From Streptomyces iranensis (lineage in GTDB: Bacteria > Actinomycetota > Actinomycetes > Streptomycetales > Streptomycetaceae), in contig NZ_JAGGLR010000034.1 in assembly GCF_017874715.1 (NCBI RefSeq), positions 1 to 64,000 on the forward strand: DNA of 64,000 bases, in the 5' to 3' direction. The position numbers and the translations under genes were made by a program. The number at the start of each line of letters is the position of its first letter. The first letter of the stretch is position 1. The notes below the pieces were generated by a model. That model was not told the DNA's origin and did not search any database. It saw only the letters and a list, made by a program, of their open reading frames with translations. Below are positions 52,176 to 60,447 of this stretch, piece by piece.

Positions 52176-52856
52176 TCAGCTTTTCTCGAATCTGAAGCCG
52201 ACACCGCGGACGGTGGCGATATAGCGGGGGTTGGCCGCATCGTCACCGAGCTTCTTGCGCAGCCAGGAGATGTGCATGTCGAGGGTCTTGGTGGAGGACC
52301 ACCAGGTGGTGTCCCACACCTCGCGCATCAGCTGATCGCGGGTGACCACCCGCCCGGCGTCCCGCACCAGGACCCGCAGCAGATCGAACTCCTTGGCGGT
52401 CAGCTGCAGCTCCTCGTCGCCCATCCAGGCGCGGTGCGACTCGACGTCGATCCGCACCCCGTGGGTGGCCGGCTGCTGTTGCTGCGTCTCGACGGCACCG
52501 CGCCGCAGCAGCGCCCGGACCCGGGCGAGCAGCTCGGCGAGCCGGAACGGCTTGGTCACGTAGTCGTCGGCACCGGCGTCCAGGCCGACCACCGTGTCCA
52601 CCTCGTCCGCGCGGGCCGTGAGCACCAGCACCGGAAAGCCATGGCCCTCCGTACGGAGCCGACGGCAGACCTCGAGCCCGTCCATCCCGGGCAGACCGAG
52701 GTCGAGGACGATCAGATCGACGCCTCCTTGCAGACCGGCGTCGAGCGCGGTGGGTCCGTCCTCACGCACCTCGACCTCGTACCCCTCGCGGCGCAGGGCG
52801 CGGGCGAGCGGCTCCGAGATGGATGCGTCATCCTCGGCGAGCAGTACTCGGGTCAT
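52176..52856 (-). CDS. OmpR-family response regulator
   Basis: This DNA-binding response regulator (226 aa) has a receiver domain with the acidic pair Glu8/Asp9, phosphoacceptor Asp52 in LIVLDLGLPGMDG, Thr in LTARAD and Lys in YVTKPFRLAELLARV. A Gln-rich linker (ETQQQQPA, about 124-131) leads to the winged-helix domain with LTAKEFDLLRVLVRDAGRVVTRDQL and ISWLRKKLGDDAANPRYIATVRGVGFRF. ATG 52856 fits a leaderless mRNA (TACCAT 7 nt upstream), and there is no ribosome binding site. It is cotranscribed with the kinase gene. The adjacent POT transporter could be a target. Confidence 0.94.
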   Translation of the reverse strand: MTRVLLAEDDASISEPLARALRREGYEVEVREDGPTALDAGLQGGVDLIVLDLGLPGMDGLEVCRRLRTEGHGFPVLVLTARADEVDTVVGLDAGADDYVTKPFRLAELLARVRALLRRGAVETQQQQPATHGVRIDVESHRAWMGDEELQLTAKEFDLLRVLVRDAGRVVTRDQLMREVWDTTWWSSTKTLDMHISWLRKKLGDDAANPRYIATVRGVGFRFEKS

Positions 52857-52863
52857 GGGGGTG

Positions 52864-52869
52864 ATGGTA
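52864..52869 (-). promoter_or_regulatory. -10 box for a leaderless response regulator transcript
   Basis: TACCAT on the minus strand ends 7 nt before ATG 52856. A further TTGACA (52969-52974, minus) in the same gap could belong to a second promoter with AGATAC (52946-52951). Confidence 0.5.
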
Positions 52870-52984
52870 GTCCGCTGAGGTCGGAGCACGGGGCGCGTAC
52901 GGCGCGACGGACGGAGCACGGAACGTTGCACGCCTCGCTCGTGAGGTATCTCTCACCGTCTCCAAAGGTGTCAAGAACGTGTCG

Positions 52985-52990
52985 TATGGT
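52985..52990 (+). promoter_or_regulatory. Possible -10 box for the POT transporter gene
   Basis: TATGGT, about 190 nt upstream of ATG 53183, in the 326-bp divergent gap. The -35 is weak. The rest of the gap shows no gene. Confidence 0.35.
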
Positions 52991-53182
52991 GAAACAACGT
53001 CTGCAGCACTCCTCCGGGGCCTTTGGTGGCGACGACGCACCCAAAGGTCTCTGTCATGTCCGGAACGGGACGAGGTCGGCACAACCGGCCCGGCCGCGCC
53101 CGGCCGCTCAGTCGCTCAGCCATCCCCCCACAGGGCGCTGGCCCCGCCTGGCAGCGCTCTCTGAGCACACAAGGAAACCACC

Positions 53183-54709
53183 ATGGCGTCCAGCCTGACG
53201 AAGGGCGCCACCGCGCAGGGGACCCCTGCCGGCGGCAAAACCTTCTTCGGCCACCCCCGCGGCCTGGCCACTCTCTTCATGATCGAGATGTGGGAGCGGT
53301 TCAGCTTCTACGGCATGCGGGCCCTCCTCGTGGTCTATCTGATCTCCGGTGGCCCCGACGCCAAGGACGGCGGGCAGGGCGGCGGACTCGGGATGACCGA
53401 GGGCAACGCGGTGGCCATCTACTCGGTGTACCTGGCCATGGTCTATCTGCTGGCCATGCCGGGCGGCTGGTTCGGCGACCGGGTCTGGGGTCCGCGCAAG
53501 ACGGTGGTGATCGCGTCCGGCGTCGTCATGGCCGGGCATCTGGCGCTCTCCGTCCCCGGCCAGGCGACCTTCTTCGCCGGCCTCGGCCTGGTGGCACTCG
53601 GCTCCGGTCTGATCAAGGCCAATATCTCGACGATGGTGGGCCAGCTCTACGACGGTCCGCAGGACCCGCGCCGGGACGGCGGCTTCACCATCTTCTACAT
53701 GGGCATCAACCTCGGTGCCTTCGCCGCTCCCCTGGTGATCGGCACCGTCGGCCAGTCGTACAACTGGCACCTGGGCTTCGCGCTCGCCGCCCTCGGCATG
53801 GCGCTGGGTCTGGTCCAGTTCCTGATCGGCACCCGCCACCTGAGCGCGGAGAGCAGCACCGTCCCGACCCCGCTGGCGGCCGAGGAGCGCCGCTCCTGGC
53901 TGCGCAAGGCGATGATCTGGCTGATCGTGGCCGCGGTCTTCTACACCGGCGTGGTGCTCAGCGGCAGCTGGACCCTCAACTGGGTGCTGATCCCGATCAC
54001 CATCCTCGGCCTGATCATCCCGACCGGGGTGCTGATCCGGATCAAGCGCGACCGGGAGCTCTCGGCGGTCGAGCAGACCAAGGTGAGCGGCTACATCTGG
54101 TTCTTCGTGGCCGCCGCCGTGTTCTGGATGATCTACGACCAGGGCGGTTCGACGATGTCGGCCTTCGCCGACTCCAAGACCGCGGACACGATCTTCGGGC
54201 TGCACTTCCCGTCCTCGTGGTTCCAGTCCGTCAACCCGCTGATGATCATGGCGCTGGCGCCGGTCTTCGCCTGGCTGTGGCTGTGGCTGGCGCGGCGTGA
54301 CCGGGAGCCGAACACCACGCTGAAGTTCGCGATGGCCCTGGTCCTGGTCGGCGCCTCGTTCTTCGTCTTCGTCGTGCCGATGGGGATGGCCGGGGACGGG
54401 ACCAAGGTCAGCCCGCTGTGGCTGGTGTCGATCTACATGATCCAGACGATGGGTGAGCTGTGCCTGTCGCCGGTCGGCCTGTCGGTGACCACCAAGATGG
54501 CACCGGCGAAGTACGCCAGCCAGATGATGGGCGTGTGGTTCCTGGCCGTGACCGCGGGCGACTGCGTCACGGGCCTGCTGTCCATCGCCGGGGTCGACCT
54601 GAGCGGGGTCGGGGTGATCGCACTGGAGGCGACGATGGCGGCGCTCGCGGGCTTCGCGGTCTTCATGTACCGGCGGAAGGTCGTGGCGTTGATGGCCGAC
54701 GTCCACTGA
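53183..54709 (+). CDS. Proton-dependent oligopeptide transporter (POT/PTR2 family)
   Basis: This proton-coupled importer of di- and tripeptides (508 aa) has about 14 predicted helices. The N-terminal signature LFMIEMWERFSFYGMRALLVVYL contains the ExxER-type proton-coupling motif. GLIKANISTMVGQLYD and FTIFYMGINLGAFAAPLVIG are the PTR2 signature region, and QTMGELCLSPVGLSVTTKMAP is the TM10 motif. ATG 53183 has AAGGAAACC upstream. It is divergent from the two-component system, which may control it. A 13-bp terminator follows. Substrate specificity is inferred from family only. Confidence 0.94.
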   Translation: MASSLTKGATAQGTPAGGKTFFGHPRGLATLFMIEMWERFSFYGMRALLVVYLISGGPDAKDGGQGGGLGMTEGNAVAIYSVYLAMVYLLAMPGGWFGDRVWGPRKTVVIASGVVMAGHLALSVPGQATFFAGLGLVALGSGLIKANISTMVGQLYDGPQDPRRDGGFTIFYMGINLGAFAAPLVIGTVGQSYNWHLGFALAALGMALGLVQFLIGTRHLSAESSTVPTPLAAEERRSWLRKAMIWLIVAAVFYTGVVLSGSWTLNWVLIPITILGLIIPTGVLIRIKRDRELSAVEQTKVSGYIWFFVAAAVFWMIYDQGGSTMSAFADSKTADTIFGLHFPSSWFQSVNPLMIMALAPVFAWLWLWLARRDREPNTTLKFAMALVLVGASFFVFVVPMGMAGDGTKVSPLWLVSIYMIQTMGELCLSPVGLSVTTKMAPAKYASQMMGVWFLAVTAGDCVTGLLSIAGVDLSGVGVIALEATMAALAGFAVFMYRRKVVALMADVH

Positions 54710-54742
54710 CGACCGTAAGGACGTCAGGAAGAGGGTCACGAG

Positions 54743-54774
54743 GGGCCCGGCGCGGGGAGATCCGCGCCGGGCCC
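54743..54774. terminator. Bidirectional terminator after the POT gene
   Basis: GGGCCCGGCGCGG-GGAGAT-CCGCGCCGGGCCC, a perfect 13-bp stem between the convergent POT and surface-protein genes. Confidence 0.88.
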
Positions 54775-54804
54775 TTCGCCGTTCCGTACGGGCGCTTTAC
54801 GGGT

Positions 54805-56208
54805 TCAGCGGGTGGTGCCGCGCAGCTTGCGCCACGGGGTGAGGGTGAAGATGGCGCCGCCGAGCAGCACGGTGGTACCGGCGATCAGGGCGAGCGCCTT
54901 CAGCCCGCCGTGGTCGCCGGCACCGGTGTCGGCGAGCCCGCCGCTGGTGGCCGAACCGCCGCTGCTGCCCGAACCGCCGCCGGAGGTGCCGCCCCCGGAG
55001 CCGCTGCCGCCGCCGGTCGAGTCACCGCCGGTGGTGCCGCCGGGCTGGCCGGTGGTGTCCAGTTCCAGCGAGGCGCCGGGGTCCTTGGACGGGGTGCAGG
55101 TGGTGGTCGTGCCGAGCGCCTTGACCGTCAGCACGCCGGGGGTGAGCGTCGACTTGCCGCTCGCGCCCGGCTTGTAGGTGCCGGTGAGGTCGGGGATTTC
55201 GATCGGCTCGCCGGACTTGATGGGCTCCTTGTTGGTGGGCCCCGCCACGGCGACGGTGCCCTTGTCCGCGCCACCGACCTTGACGGCCATCGACGGCTTG
55301 ACCGAATCGGCGGGGATGTCGGCCGGGCTGTCCATCACGGACTTGCCGAACTTCACGGTCAGCTCGAAGTTCCCGCCGCTCTTGGTGGCGTTGATCTGCA
55401 CCGGGGAGGTCGCGTTCTTGTCGCCGATGGGGGTCTTGCAGGCGTACGCGACCTGAACCTCCTTACCGGTGTACGAATCGCCACCGCCGTCCCCGCCACC
55501 GGTGGTGCCGCTGGTCGTCCCGCTGGTCGTCCCGCTCGTGGTGCCACTTGTGGTGCCGCTGGTCGTACCGCTCGTCGTACCACTTGTGGTGCCGCTCGTG
55601 GTACCGCTGGTCGTCCCGCTCGTGGTGCCACTCGTCGTACCGCTCGTCGTGCCGCCCGGACCGCTGCCGCCGTCCGTCACCTTGATGGTCGCGGCTGCCT
55701 TGACGTCCTCCTTCGCCGAGCACTTGGTGTCCGTGGGCAGCGGCTTGCTGACGTTGATGTTGTAGCCGCCGGGCGTCAGCGTCACCTCTCCCGCCTTGGT
55801 GAGCTTCAGCTTCCCCTTCATATCGGAGAGCTTCATCTCCCCGCCCTTGGGGATCGCCGGGTTCTCCCGCGGCCCCTCCATGGCCAGTTCGCCGGTCTGG
55901 GCGCCGCCCACCGTGACGGTGCCGGTCGGCAGCACGGTGTTGGCCTCCAGGTCGAGGATGGGCGGGTTCTTGGAGGCGGCCTGCACCGTCTTCCACACCA
56001 CCTCGACCTCGTCTCCGACCTTGGCCGTCTCCGGTGCCGTCACGGCCACGGTCGTGGTGCCCTCCACCGGGGGCAGCCCGGAGATGGGGGGCGGTAGGCA
56101 CTCGGTCTGGTACGAGACCTCGGCGCCCTCCGCGCTGCCCGCGCCGAGCAGCACGCCCGCACCGCCGAGCAGCAGCGCGACGGCGGCCGCACTCACTCTT
56201 GGTCGCAT
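54805..56208 (-). CDS. Sortase-anchored surface protein with two related domains and a (GTTS)12 linker
   Basis: This is an exported cell-wall protein (467 aa) of unknown function. A signal peptide (about 1-28, ending GSAEGAEV) is followed by one beta-rich domain (about 30-175). Then come twelve exact GTTS repeats and a second domain (about 245-375) that shares CKTPIGDK and VKALGTTTTCTP with the product of the gene at 58338. A Gly/Ser stalk precedes the sorting signal: LADTG, a hydrophobic helix (ALALIAGTTVLLGGAIFTL) and a basic tail (WRKLRGTTR). LAxTG is the form recognised by Streptomyces class E sortases. ATG 56208 has AGGAA upstream. It is the last of four tightly spaced genes. Confidence 0.87.
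   Translation of the reverse strand: MRPRVSAAAVALLLGGAGVLLGAGSAEGAEVSYQTECLPPPISGLPPVEGTTTVAVTAPETAKVGDEVEVVWKTVQAASKNPPILDLEANTVLPTGTVTVGGAQTGELAMEGPRENPAIPKGGEMKLSDMKGKLKLTKAGEVTLTPGGYNINVSKPLPTDTKCSAKEDVKAAATIKVTDGGSGPGGTTSGTTSGTTSGTTSGTTSGTTSGTTSGTTSGTTSGTTSGTTSGTTSGTTGGGDGGGDSYTGKEVQVAYACKTPIGDKNATSPVQINATKSGGNFELTVKFGKSVMDSPADIPADSVKPSMAVKVGGADKGTVAVAGPTNKEPIKSGEPIEIPDLTGTYKPGASGKSTLTPGVLTVKALGTTTTCTPSKDPGASLELDTTGQPGGTTGGDSTGGGSGSGGGTSGGGSGSSGGSATSGGLADTGAGDHGGLKALALIAGTTVLLGGAIFTLTPWRKLRGTTR
55505..55660. repeat. 12-bp coding repeat, twelve copies
   Basis: Units such as GTCGTCCCGCTG (plus strand) encode GTTS twelve times in the minus-strand surface-protein gene. Synonymous changes between units show the repeat is not brand new, though its length is likely to vary. 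Confidence 0.9.
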
Positions 56209-56209
56209 C

Positions 56210-57277
56210 TCACGTGGTTCCTTTCGGGGTCGGTCGGATCTCCTCGGTCGGTGCGGAAATCTGGTGGTGCGGCCGAGCCTCCGGCGCGGTGTCCGGGGTG
56301 AACCAGGGCAGCGCCGGCGGTGCGCCGTCCGCCGCTGCCGGTCCGGACGGCGGCGACGAGGGCGGGAACGGGGGCGGTGGTGGCGCGGTCCGGGCCGTAC
56401 GGGGCCGTACCTTGTCCACGACGGCCATGCCGATCCGGAAGACCGTCGCCGAGACCACCACGCACAGCAGGACCCAGAACAGCGTGACGCCCCAGGGCCG
56501 TCCCACCGCCCACGGCTGTTCGACAAGCAGCTTGTGGCCGTAGCGCAGTGAGACCAGATAGTCGCCATGGGCCCCGGCGGACAGTTCGACGTCCAGCTTG
56601 ACCTGCGCCTTCTTCCCCGGCTGGATGGTCCCCCGCCAGCGCTGCTCCTCCCAGGAAGGGGCGAAGACGCCGTGCGAGCCGCCCACCTCGAAGACCGGGT
56701 CGCGGGCCGGGGTCGAGCCGAGATTGCCGACGGTGACCACGAGCTTTCGCCTGGGCGGTGCGCCGAACCAGGTCAGCAGCCCGCTGGAGCCGTCGAGCCG
56801 GGCCGAGAGCACACTCAGCCGCTCGCCTCCGGTCCGCTCCTTCGGCAGCGGCGCGACCGGGTGCCCGGCGACCTTGAACGCCACGTCCGCGGCGGCGGCC
56901 TCGCCGGTGACGGTCGCTATATGGATGACACAGGGGCAGGGTTTGGGCGGCTCGGACACCGGCAGCTTCTTGGTGAAGGTGCCGTCCTTGCCGACGGTGA
57001 CCGCCCTGCCGTCGCCATTGGCGCACGAGTTGGTGCCGCCGATCATGTTCTGCCCGCAGATGAGCAGGGTGAGCAGGGCGCGCGGCCGCCAGCGGGTGCC
57101 GGTCACGGTGACCGTGCCGCCCGTGCCCGCCTCGGCCTTGGAGACCTTCGCGGCCGGGCTCTCGGCCGCCGCGGCGCCGCCCGTAAGGGGCGCGCCGAGG
57201 GTGAGGAGGACCAGGGCGAGCACGGTGAGCACGGCGGAGGGCCGGGCCGGGGTGCCTGGGTGTCGGCGTGCGTTCAC
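56210..57277 (-). CDS. Membrane-anchored surface protein with a neocarzinostatin/Ig-like domain
   Basis: This is a 355-aa exported protein. After a signal peptide (about 1-38, ending TGGAAAA) comes an Ig-like domain (about 45-145) with GTVTVTGTRWRP, two cysteine pairs (ICGQNMIGGTNSC and PCPC) and a final VAFKVAG strand. The layout recalls the neocarzinostatin-type fold, an inference from pattern only. A second beta-domain (about 165-270) leads to one membrane helix (about 280-303: FWVLLCVVVSATVFRIGMAVV) and a Pro-rich cytoplasmic tail. GTG 57277 overlaps the previous stop (GTGA) and has AGGAG upstream. The next gene follows after 1 bp, so it is coupled on both sides. Confidence 0.83.
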   Translation of the reverse strand: MNARRHPGTPARPSAVLTVLALVLLTLGAPLTGGAAAAESPAAKVSKAEAGTGGTVTVTGTRWRPRALLTLLICGQNMIGGTNSCANGDGRAVTVGKDGTFTKKLPVSEPPKPCPCVIHIATVTGEAAAADVAFKVAGHPVAPLPKERTGGERLSVLSARLDGSSGLLTWFGAPPRRKLVVTVGNLGSTPARDPVFEVGGSHGVFAPSWEEQRWRGTIQPGKKAQVKLDVELSAGAHGDYLVSLRYGHKLLVEQPWAVGRPWGVTLFWVLLCVVVSATVFRIGMAVVDKVRPRTARTAPPPPPFPPSSPPSGPAAADGAPPALPWFTPDTAPEARPHHQISAPTEEIRPTPKGTT

Positions 57278-58311
57278 GTGGTCGCTCCTGCCCCTGTGCG
57301 CTGCGGTTGCGGCTCCGGCTGCGGTTCCGGCTGCGGCTGCGATCGCGGTGTGCGGCGTCGGCGGCGTCGTCCGCGCAGCAGCCAGACGCCTCCCCCGGCG
57401 CCCGCCAAGGCGGTCGCCACCGGTGCGAGCAGCCACCAGGGAACGGCCGTGTAGCCGGCGGTCGCCGTGGCATGCGCGCCCCCGCCCGCGGTGGCCGTGA
57501 GCGTGACGTCCACCGAGTCGAGGGCGGGCGGGTCCGGCCAGCTCTCGGTGAGCCGCACGCGTTTGCCCGGCGGCAGCTCGACCGGCAGGGTGCGGGGGTC
57601 CCGGCGCAGCACCTGGCCGAAGAGCCCGTCGGCGCGTACGGCCAGCCGCGGGGTGAGCACGGTGTTGCCGCGGTTGACCAGGGCGTAGCGGATGGCCGCC
57701 CCGCCGCCGTGGTCCTGGACCGTCACGTCCTCGACGGAGAGGGCGGACAGCGTCGCGCCGCTGATCCGCAGCCGCAGCCGGACCGCGATCTCCCGGCCGC
57801 CGGAGGACACCATGACGGCGCCGGGGCGCTCACCGGGCGCCGCGTCGGAGGGGACGGTGACGGTGAAGGGGATGTCGGCGCGGGTGCGGGGCGGCACCGT
57901 CACCCGCCGCTCGGCGAGCGCGATCCGGGCGCCGTCGCCGCCGCGCAGCCGGACGGTGCGGGGGTGCTCGCCCCGGTTGGTGACCGAGAGCTTGTCCTCG
58001 AGCACGGCGCCGGGCCCGCCTTCGAGGTAGATGTACGGCCGGTCGCCCGCGCCCGGTGCGCCGCCGCCCCCGGCGGCGGGAGCCGCCGACCAGTCGGGCC
58101 CGGCGGCGGCCGCCGGGGAGGCCCACGGCACGGGGCTCACCAGGGACGCGGCCAGCAGGACCGGGGCACAGGCGCGGACGGCTCGGCGGACGGCCGGGCG
58201 GGCGGGCGGACGTACCGCCGGACGTACGGCTGCCCGCCCGGCCCTGCGTACGGCTGCCCGCACGGCCGGGGGGATGACGGCATGGACCGCTGCACGGATA
58301 CGCGACGGCAT
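57274..58311 (-). CDS. DUF916-like surface protein with C-terminal membrane helix
   Basis: This is a 345-aa exported protein. The N-terminus is an unusual Arg/Ala/Val/Pro repeat (about 1-45), then a signal-like helix (about 47-70, ending ASPAAAAG). The outer part starts YIYLEGGPGAVLEDKLSVTNRGEHPRTVRLRG, followed by VTVPPRTRADIPFTVTVPSDAAPGER. This resembles DUF916-type proteins, which in Firmicutes pair with WxL surface proteins; the match is my inference. One helix (about 292-315) and a cytoplasmic tail of PQPE repeats end the protein. The start may lie further in than ATG 58311. It is 26 bp after the LPQTG gene and overlaps the next by 4 bp. Confidence 0.82.
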   Translation of the reverse strand: MPSRIRAAVHAVIPPAVRAAVRRAGRAAVRPAVRPPARPAVRRAVRACAPVLLAASLVSPVPWASPAAAAGPDWSAAPAAGGGGAPGAGDRPYIYLEGGPGAVLEDKLSVTNRGEHPRTVRLRGGDGARIALAERRVTVPPRTRADIPFTVTVPSDAAPGERPGAVMVSSGGREIAVRLRLRISGATLSALSVEDVTVQDHGGGAAIRYALVNRGNTVLTPRLAVRADGLFGQVLRRDPRTLPVELPPGKRVRLTESWPDPPALDSVDVTLTATAGGGAHATATAGYTAVPWWLLAPVATALAGAGGGVWLLRGRRRRRRTPRSQPQPEPQPEPQPQRTGAGATT

Positions 58312-58337
58312 CGGCGGCTCCTCGGCTGCCGCGCGCG

Positions 58338-59093
58338 TCAGGAGGTGGGACGCTGACGGCGGGTCAGCCAGAGCGCCCCGGCCACTCCGGCGAGCAGCAC
58401 CGTGCCGCCGAGGGTGCCGAGCGCGACGGCGGAGTCCGTCGGTCCGGTCTGCGGCAGCTGGTCGTTGCCGGAGCCGCCCTGCGCACCGCCGGAGCCGTCC
58501 GATCCGCCCGTGCTCGTACCGCCTGTACTGCCCGTACCGCCGGTGGAGCCGGAGTCTCCGCCGCCGCCCGCGGCCTTGACGTCCAGCGTCAGCGAGGGCT
58601 TGGGGCTGTTGCCGGGGGTGCAGGTCGTGGTCGTGCCCAGCGCCTTGATGGTGAGGGTGGAGGCGGTGAAGGTGACCTTTCCGCTCTTCTTGGGGGTGTA
58701 GGTGCCCGACAGGTCACTGATCTTGATCGGGGTGTTGGCGGGGATGGCCTTGTCGTTGGCGGGCCCCGACACCGATACCGTGCCGCTCTCCGCTCCGCCC
58801 AGTTTGATGAGCGCGCTGGGGTGCATGGCGCCCTTGCCGAGCTCGACGGGGCTGGAGGAGACGCCCTTCTGGAAGGACATCGTGAGCTTGTAGGAGCCGC
58901 CGCTCGCGACGCTCTTGATGTCGATGGGCGATACGGCGCTCTTGTCGCCGATCGGCGTCTTGCACTTGTAGTCGACGTCCACGGTGTCGGCGTGTGCGGC
59001 CGGGGCGGTGAGCAGTACCACGGAGCCGGCCAGGGCCGCCGCGAGCGTGAGGGCGCCGCCACGGCCGGCCGGACGGCGTTGGTTGTGGGACAC
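58338..59093 (-). CDS. LPQTG-anchored surface protein
   Basis: This is a 251-aa exported wall protein. A signal peptide (about 1-36, ending APAAHA) is followed by a single beta-rich domain (about 37-165) that begins DYKCKTPIGDKSAVSP and ends IKALGTTTTCTPGN, the same two cysteine-bearing signatures as in the second domain of the gene at 54805. A Gly/Ser/Thr stalk leads to LPQTG, a hydrophobic helix (GTLGGTVLLAGVAGALWL) and the basic end TRRQRPTS, a complete sorting signal. GTG 59093 is chosen for GAGGGG upstream; GTG 59096 and TTG 59114 are alternatives. It heads the four-gene surface operon. Confidence 0.87.
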   Translation of the reverse strand: MSHNQRRPAGRGGALTLAAALAGSVVLLTAPAAHADTVDVDYKCKTPIGDKSAVSPIDIKSVASGGSYKLTMSFQKGVSSSPVELGKGAMHPSALIKLGGAESGTVSVSGPANDKAIPANTPIKISDLSGTYTPKKSGKVTFTASTLTIKALGTTTTCTPGNSPKPSLTLDVKAAGGGGDSGSTGGTGSTGGTSTGGSDGSGGAQGGSGNDQLPQTGPTDSAVALGTLGGTVLLAGVAGALWLTRRQRPTS

Positions 59094-59266
59094 CACGAGA
59101 TCCCCTCTCGTCAAGCGCCGCAGCCGGATGTAACTGACGGCACATCAGATTGGGCGCTGACGGTACGCCGGGGACCTTGTCAAGGGAAGACAAAGAGCAC
59201 GCCGGATCGGCGTGGGGCGGGGAAGGGGTGAGCGAAAGCGGGATCGTGGCGCCGGAGCCGTGCTCT

Positions 59267-59794
59267 TCAGCCCGGCGCGGCGAGTTCGGCCCAGACCGTC
59301 TTGCCGGTTCCCTCCACGTTCCGCACGACCCCCCAGTCCAGGCACAGCCGCTGGACGATGAACATGCCGTGGCCGCCGGGCCGCCCGGCGCGGTGCGGGG
59401 TGCGCGGCGCGGGCGTACCCGTGCCGAGGTCCACGACCTCGAGACGGAGCACTTTGGCGTTGCAGCTGACGCGCAGCTCCTCGGGGCCTTCGGCGTGCAG
59501 ACAGGCGTTGGTGACCAGCTCGGAGACGACGAGCAGCACATCCTCGGCGGCGGCCCGGTGGTCGGCGGTCGCGGCCGGAAGCCACCCCCAGTCGCGCAGC
59601 GCCTGGCGGGTGAAGTCGCGGGCACGCGGCACGGCCCCGCTGGCATCGATCAGATGGAGTCTGCGGATCTGGCGGGTCGGGCCGGCGGCCGGAGGGGCGC
59701 CGGCGGTCGGGGGGGCCGGTGGGGAGGCCGAAGCGGCGGGGCCGTCCGGGTCCGGGCCGCGGTCGCCCGGCGGGTACGGCCGCGTGGTGCTCAT
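59267..59794 (-). CDS. Anti-sigma factor, HATPase (RsbW-like) serine kinase
   Basis: This ATP-binding anti-sigma protein (175 aa) should bind the SigB-type sigma factor and phosphorylate the STAS antagonist. The N-terminal 40 residues are Pro/Ala/Ser-rich. The kinase fold shows VLLVVSELVTNACLHA (N box, about 85-100), LEVVDLGTGTP (G1) and GRPGGHGMFIVQRL (G2). In S. coelicolor the sigI locus has the same trio in the same order as I remember it, with this position occupied by the anti-sigma factor. ATG 59794. The STAS gene is upstream on the same strand with 183 bp between. Confidence 0.88.
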   Translation of the reverse strand: MSTTRPYPPGDRGPDPDGPAASASPPAPPTAGAPPAAGPTRQIRRLHLIDASGAVPRARDFTRQALRDWGWLPAATADHRAAAEDVLLVVSELVTNACLHAEGPEELRVSCNAKVLRLEVVDLGTGTPAPRTPHRAGRPGGHGMFIVQRLCLDWGVVRNVEGTGKTVWAELAAPG

Positions 59795-59910
59795 CAGCGC
59801 TTCACCTCACCGATTCACCGATTCAGGGACAAGGAATACCTGATCTCTTCAACAGTTTCAGCCTGTCTCCTGCCCGGCCATAGCGTGAGAACACCCACTA
59901 CTTCCGCCCC

Positions 59911-59950
59911 ATCGATGTGACGCGGGCAACGCATCGATGACCCATCGATG
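59911..59950. repeat. Three ATCGATG repeats after the STAS gene
   Basis: ATCGATG occurs at 59911, 59933 and 59944 within 40 bp, in the gap between the STAS and anti-sigma genes. A role as operator or a decayed tandem repeat are both possible. Confidence 0.5.
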
Positions 59951-59977
59951 ACACGCCGGAAACAGGAGTGAGCTATG

Positions 59978-60346
59978 TCACTCGACAAGAGCGGCATCAA
60001 GCGACTCATGCACGGTAAAGACGGCGTCCGCGCCCGTGATCTCGAACACCCGGGCAACGATCGGCAACATTCCGGCCAGGTGGACGCCGCCGCCCGCGGC
60101 CTCGGCCTTGAGCCGCGCGCCGAGGAGGACATTGAGCCCGGTGGAGTCGCAGAACTCCAGCTTCGAGCAGTCCACCACCAGCCGGACACGTCCCCCCTCC
60201 ACGCATTTCTCAAGCGGCTCGCGCAGCACCTCGGCGGTGTGGTGGTCCAGCTCACCCGCCGGCGTGACGACCGCACTCGCCCCGTGGTGCCGAACCTCGA
60301 CCTGAAGTCGGCCCTTGCTGGCGCTGCCGACCATCCCGCGGTCCAT
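59978..60346 (-). CDS. STAS-domain anti-anti-sigma factor
   Basis: This RsbV-like antagonist (122 aa) frees the sigma factor by binding the anti-sigma kinase when unphosphorylated. The STAS fold shows VVTPAGELDHHTAEVLREPLEK (about 26-47), VVDCSKLEFCDSTGLNVLLGA with phosphoacceptor Ser68, and VHLAGMLPIVARVFEITG. ATG 60346 has GAGGTG upstream; the frame runs on to 60688 but without coding character. It is divergent from the sigma gene with a 253-bp shared control region. Confidence 0.92.
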   Translation of the reverse strand: MDRGMVGSASKGRLQVEVRHHGASAVVTPAGELDHHTAEVLREPLEKCVEGGRVRLVVDCSKLEFCDSTGLNVLLGARLKAEAAGGGVHLAGMLPIVARVFEITGADAVFTVHESLDAALVE

Positions 60347-60405
60347 CTGCGCACCTCTTCTGGCGTCTCGTTGCTTTCGATTGCGCGCATCGAACCCTAC
60401 GCCTT

Positions 60406-60447
60406 CTACCCGCTGCTCTGGTAGCCGAACATTTCGCATAGTTCGGC
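60406..60447 (-). promoter_or_regulatory. Candidate SigB-type promoter and 7-bp inverted repeat in the sigma/STAS gap
   Basis: GCCGAAC-N10-GTTCGGC (60424-60447) is a perfect inverted repeat, a possible operator. On the minus strand its left arm supplies GTTC, followed after 15 bp by GGGTAG (60406-60411), which resembles the GNNT-N14-16-GGGTA(C/T) promoters of SigB-type sigma factors. It would drive the STAS gene, giving feedback from the sigma factor. The rest of the gap up to the sigma gene may hold a TTGGTG-N17-TAGAGG promoter. Confidence 0.4.

Noticed and set aside
56210..59093. WxL-type surface locus of the Firmicutes kind
   Set aside because: No WxL motif is seen in the four proteins, so the parallel is kept only as a loose comparison.
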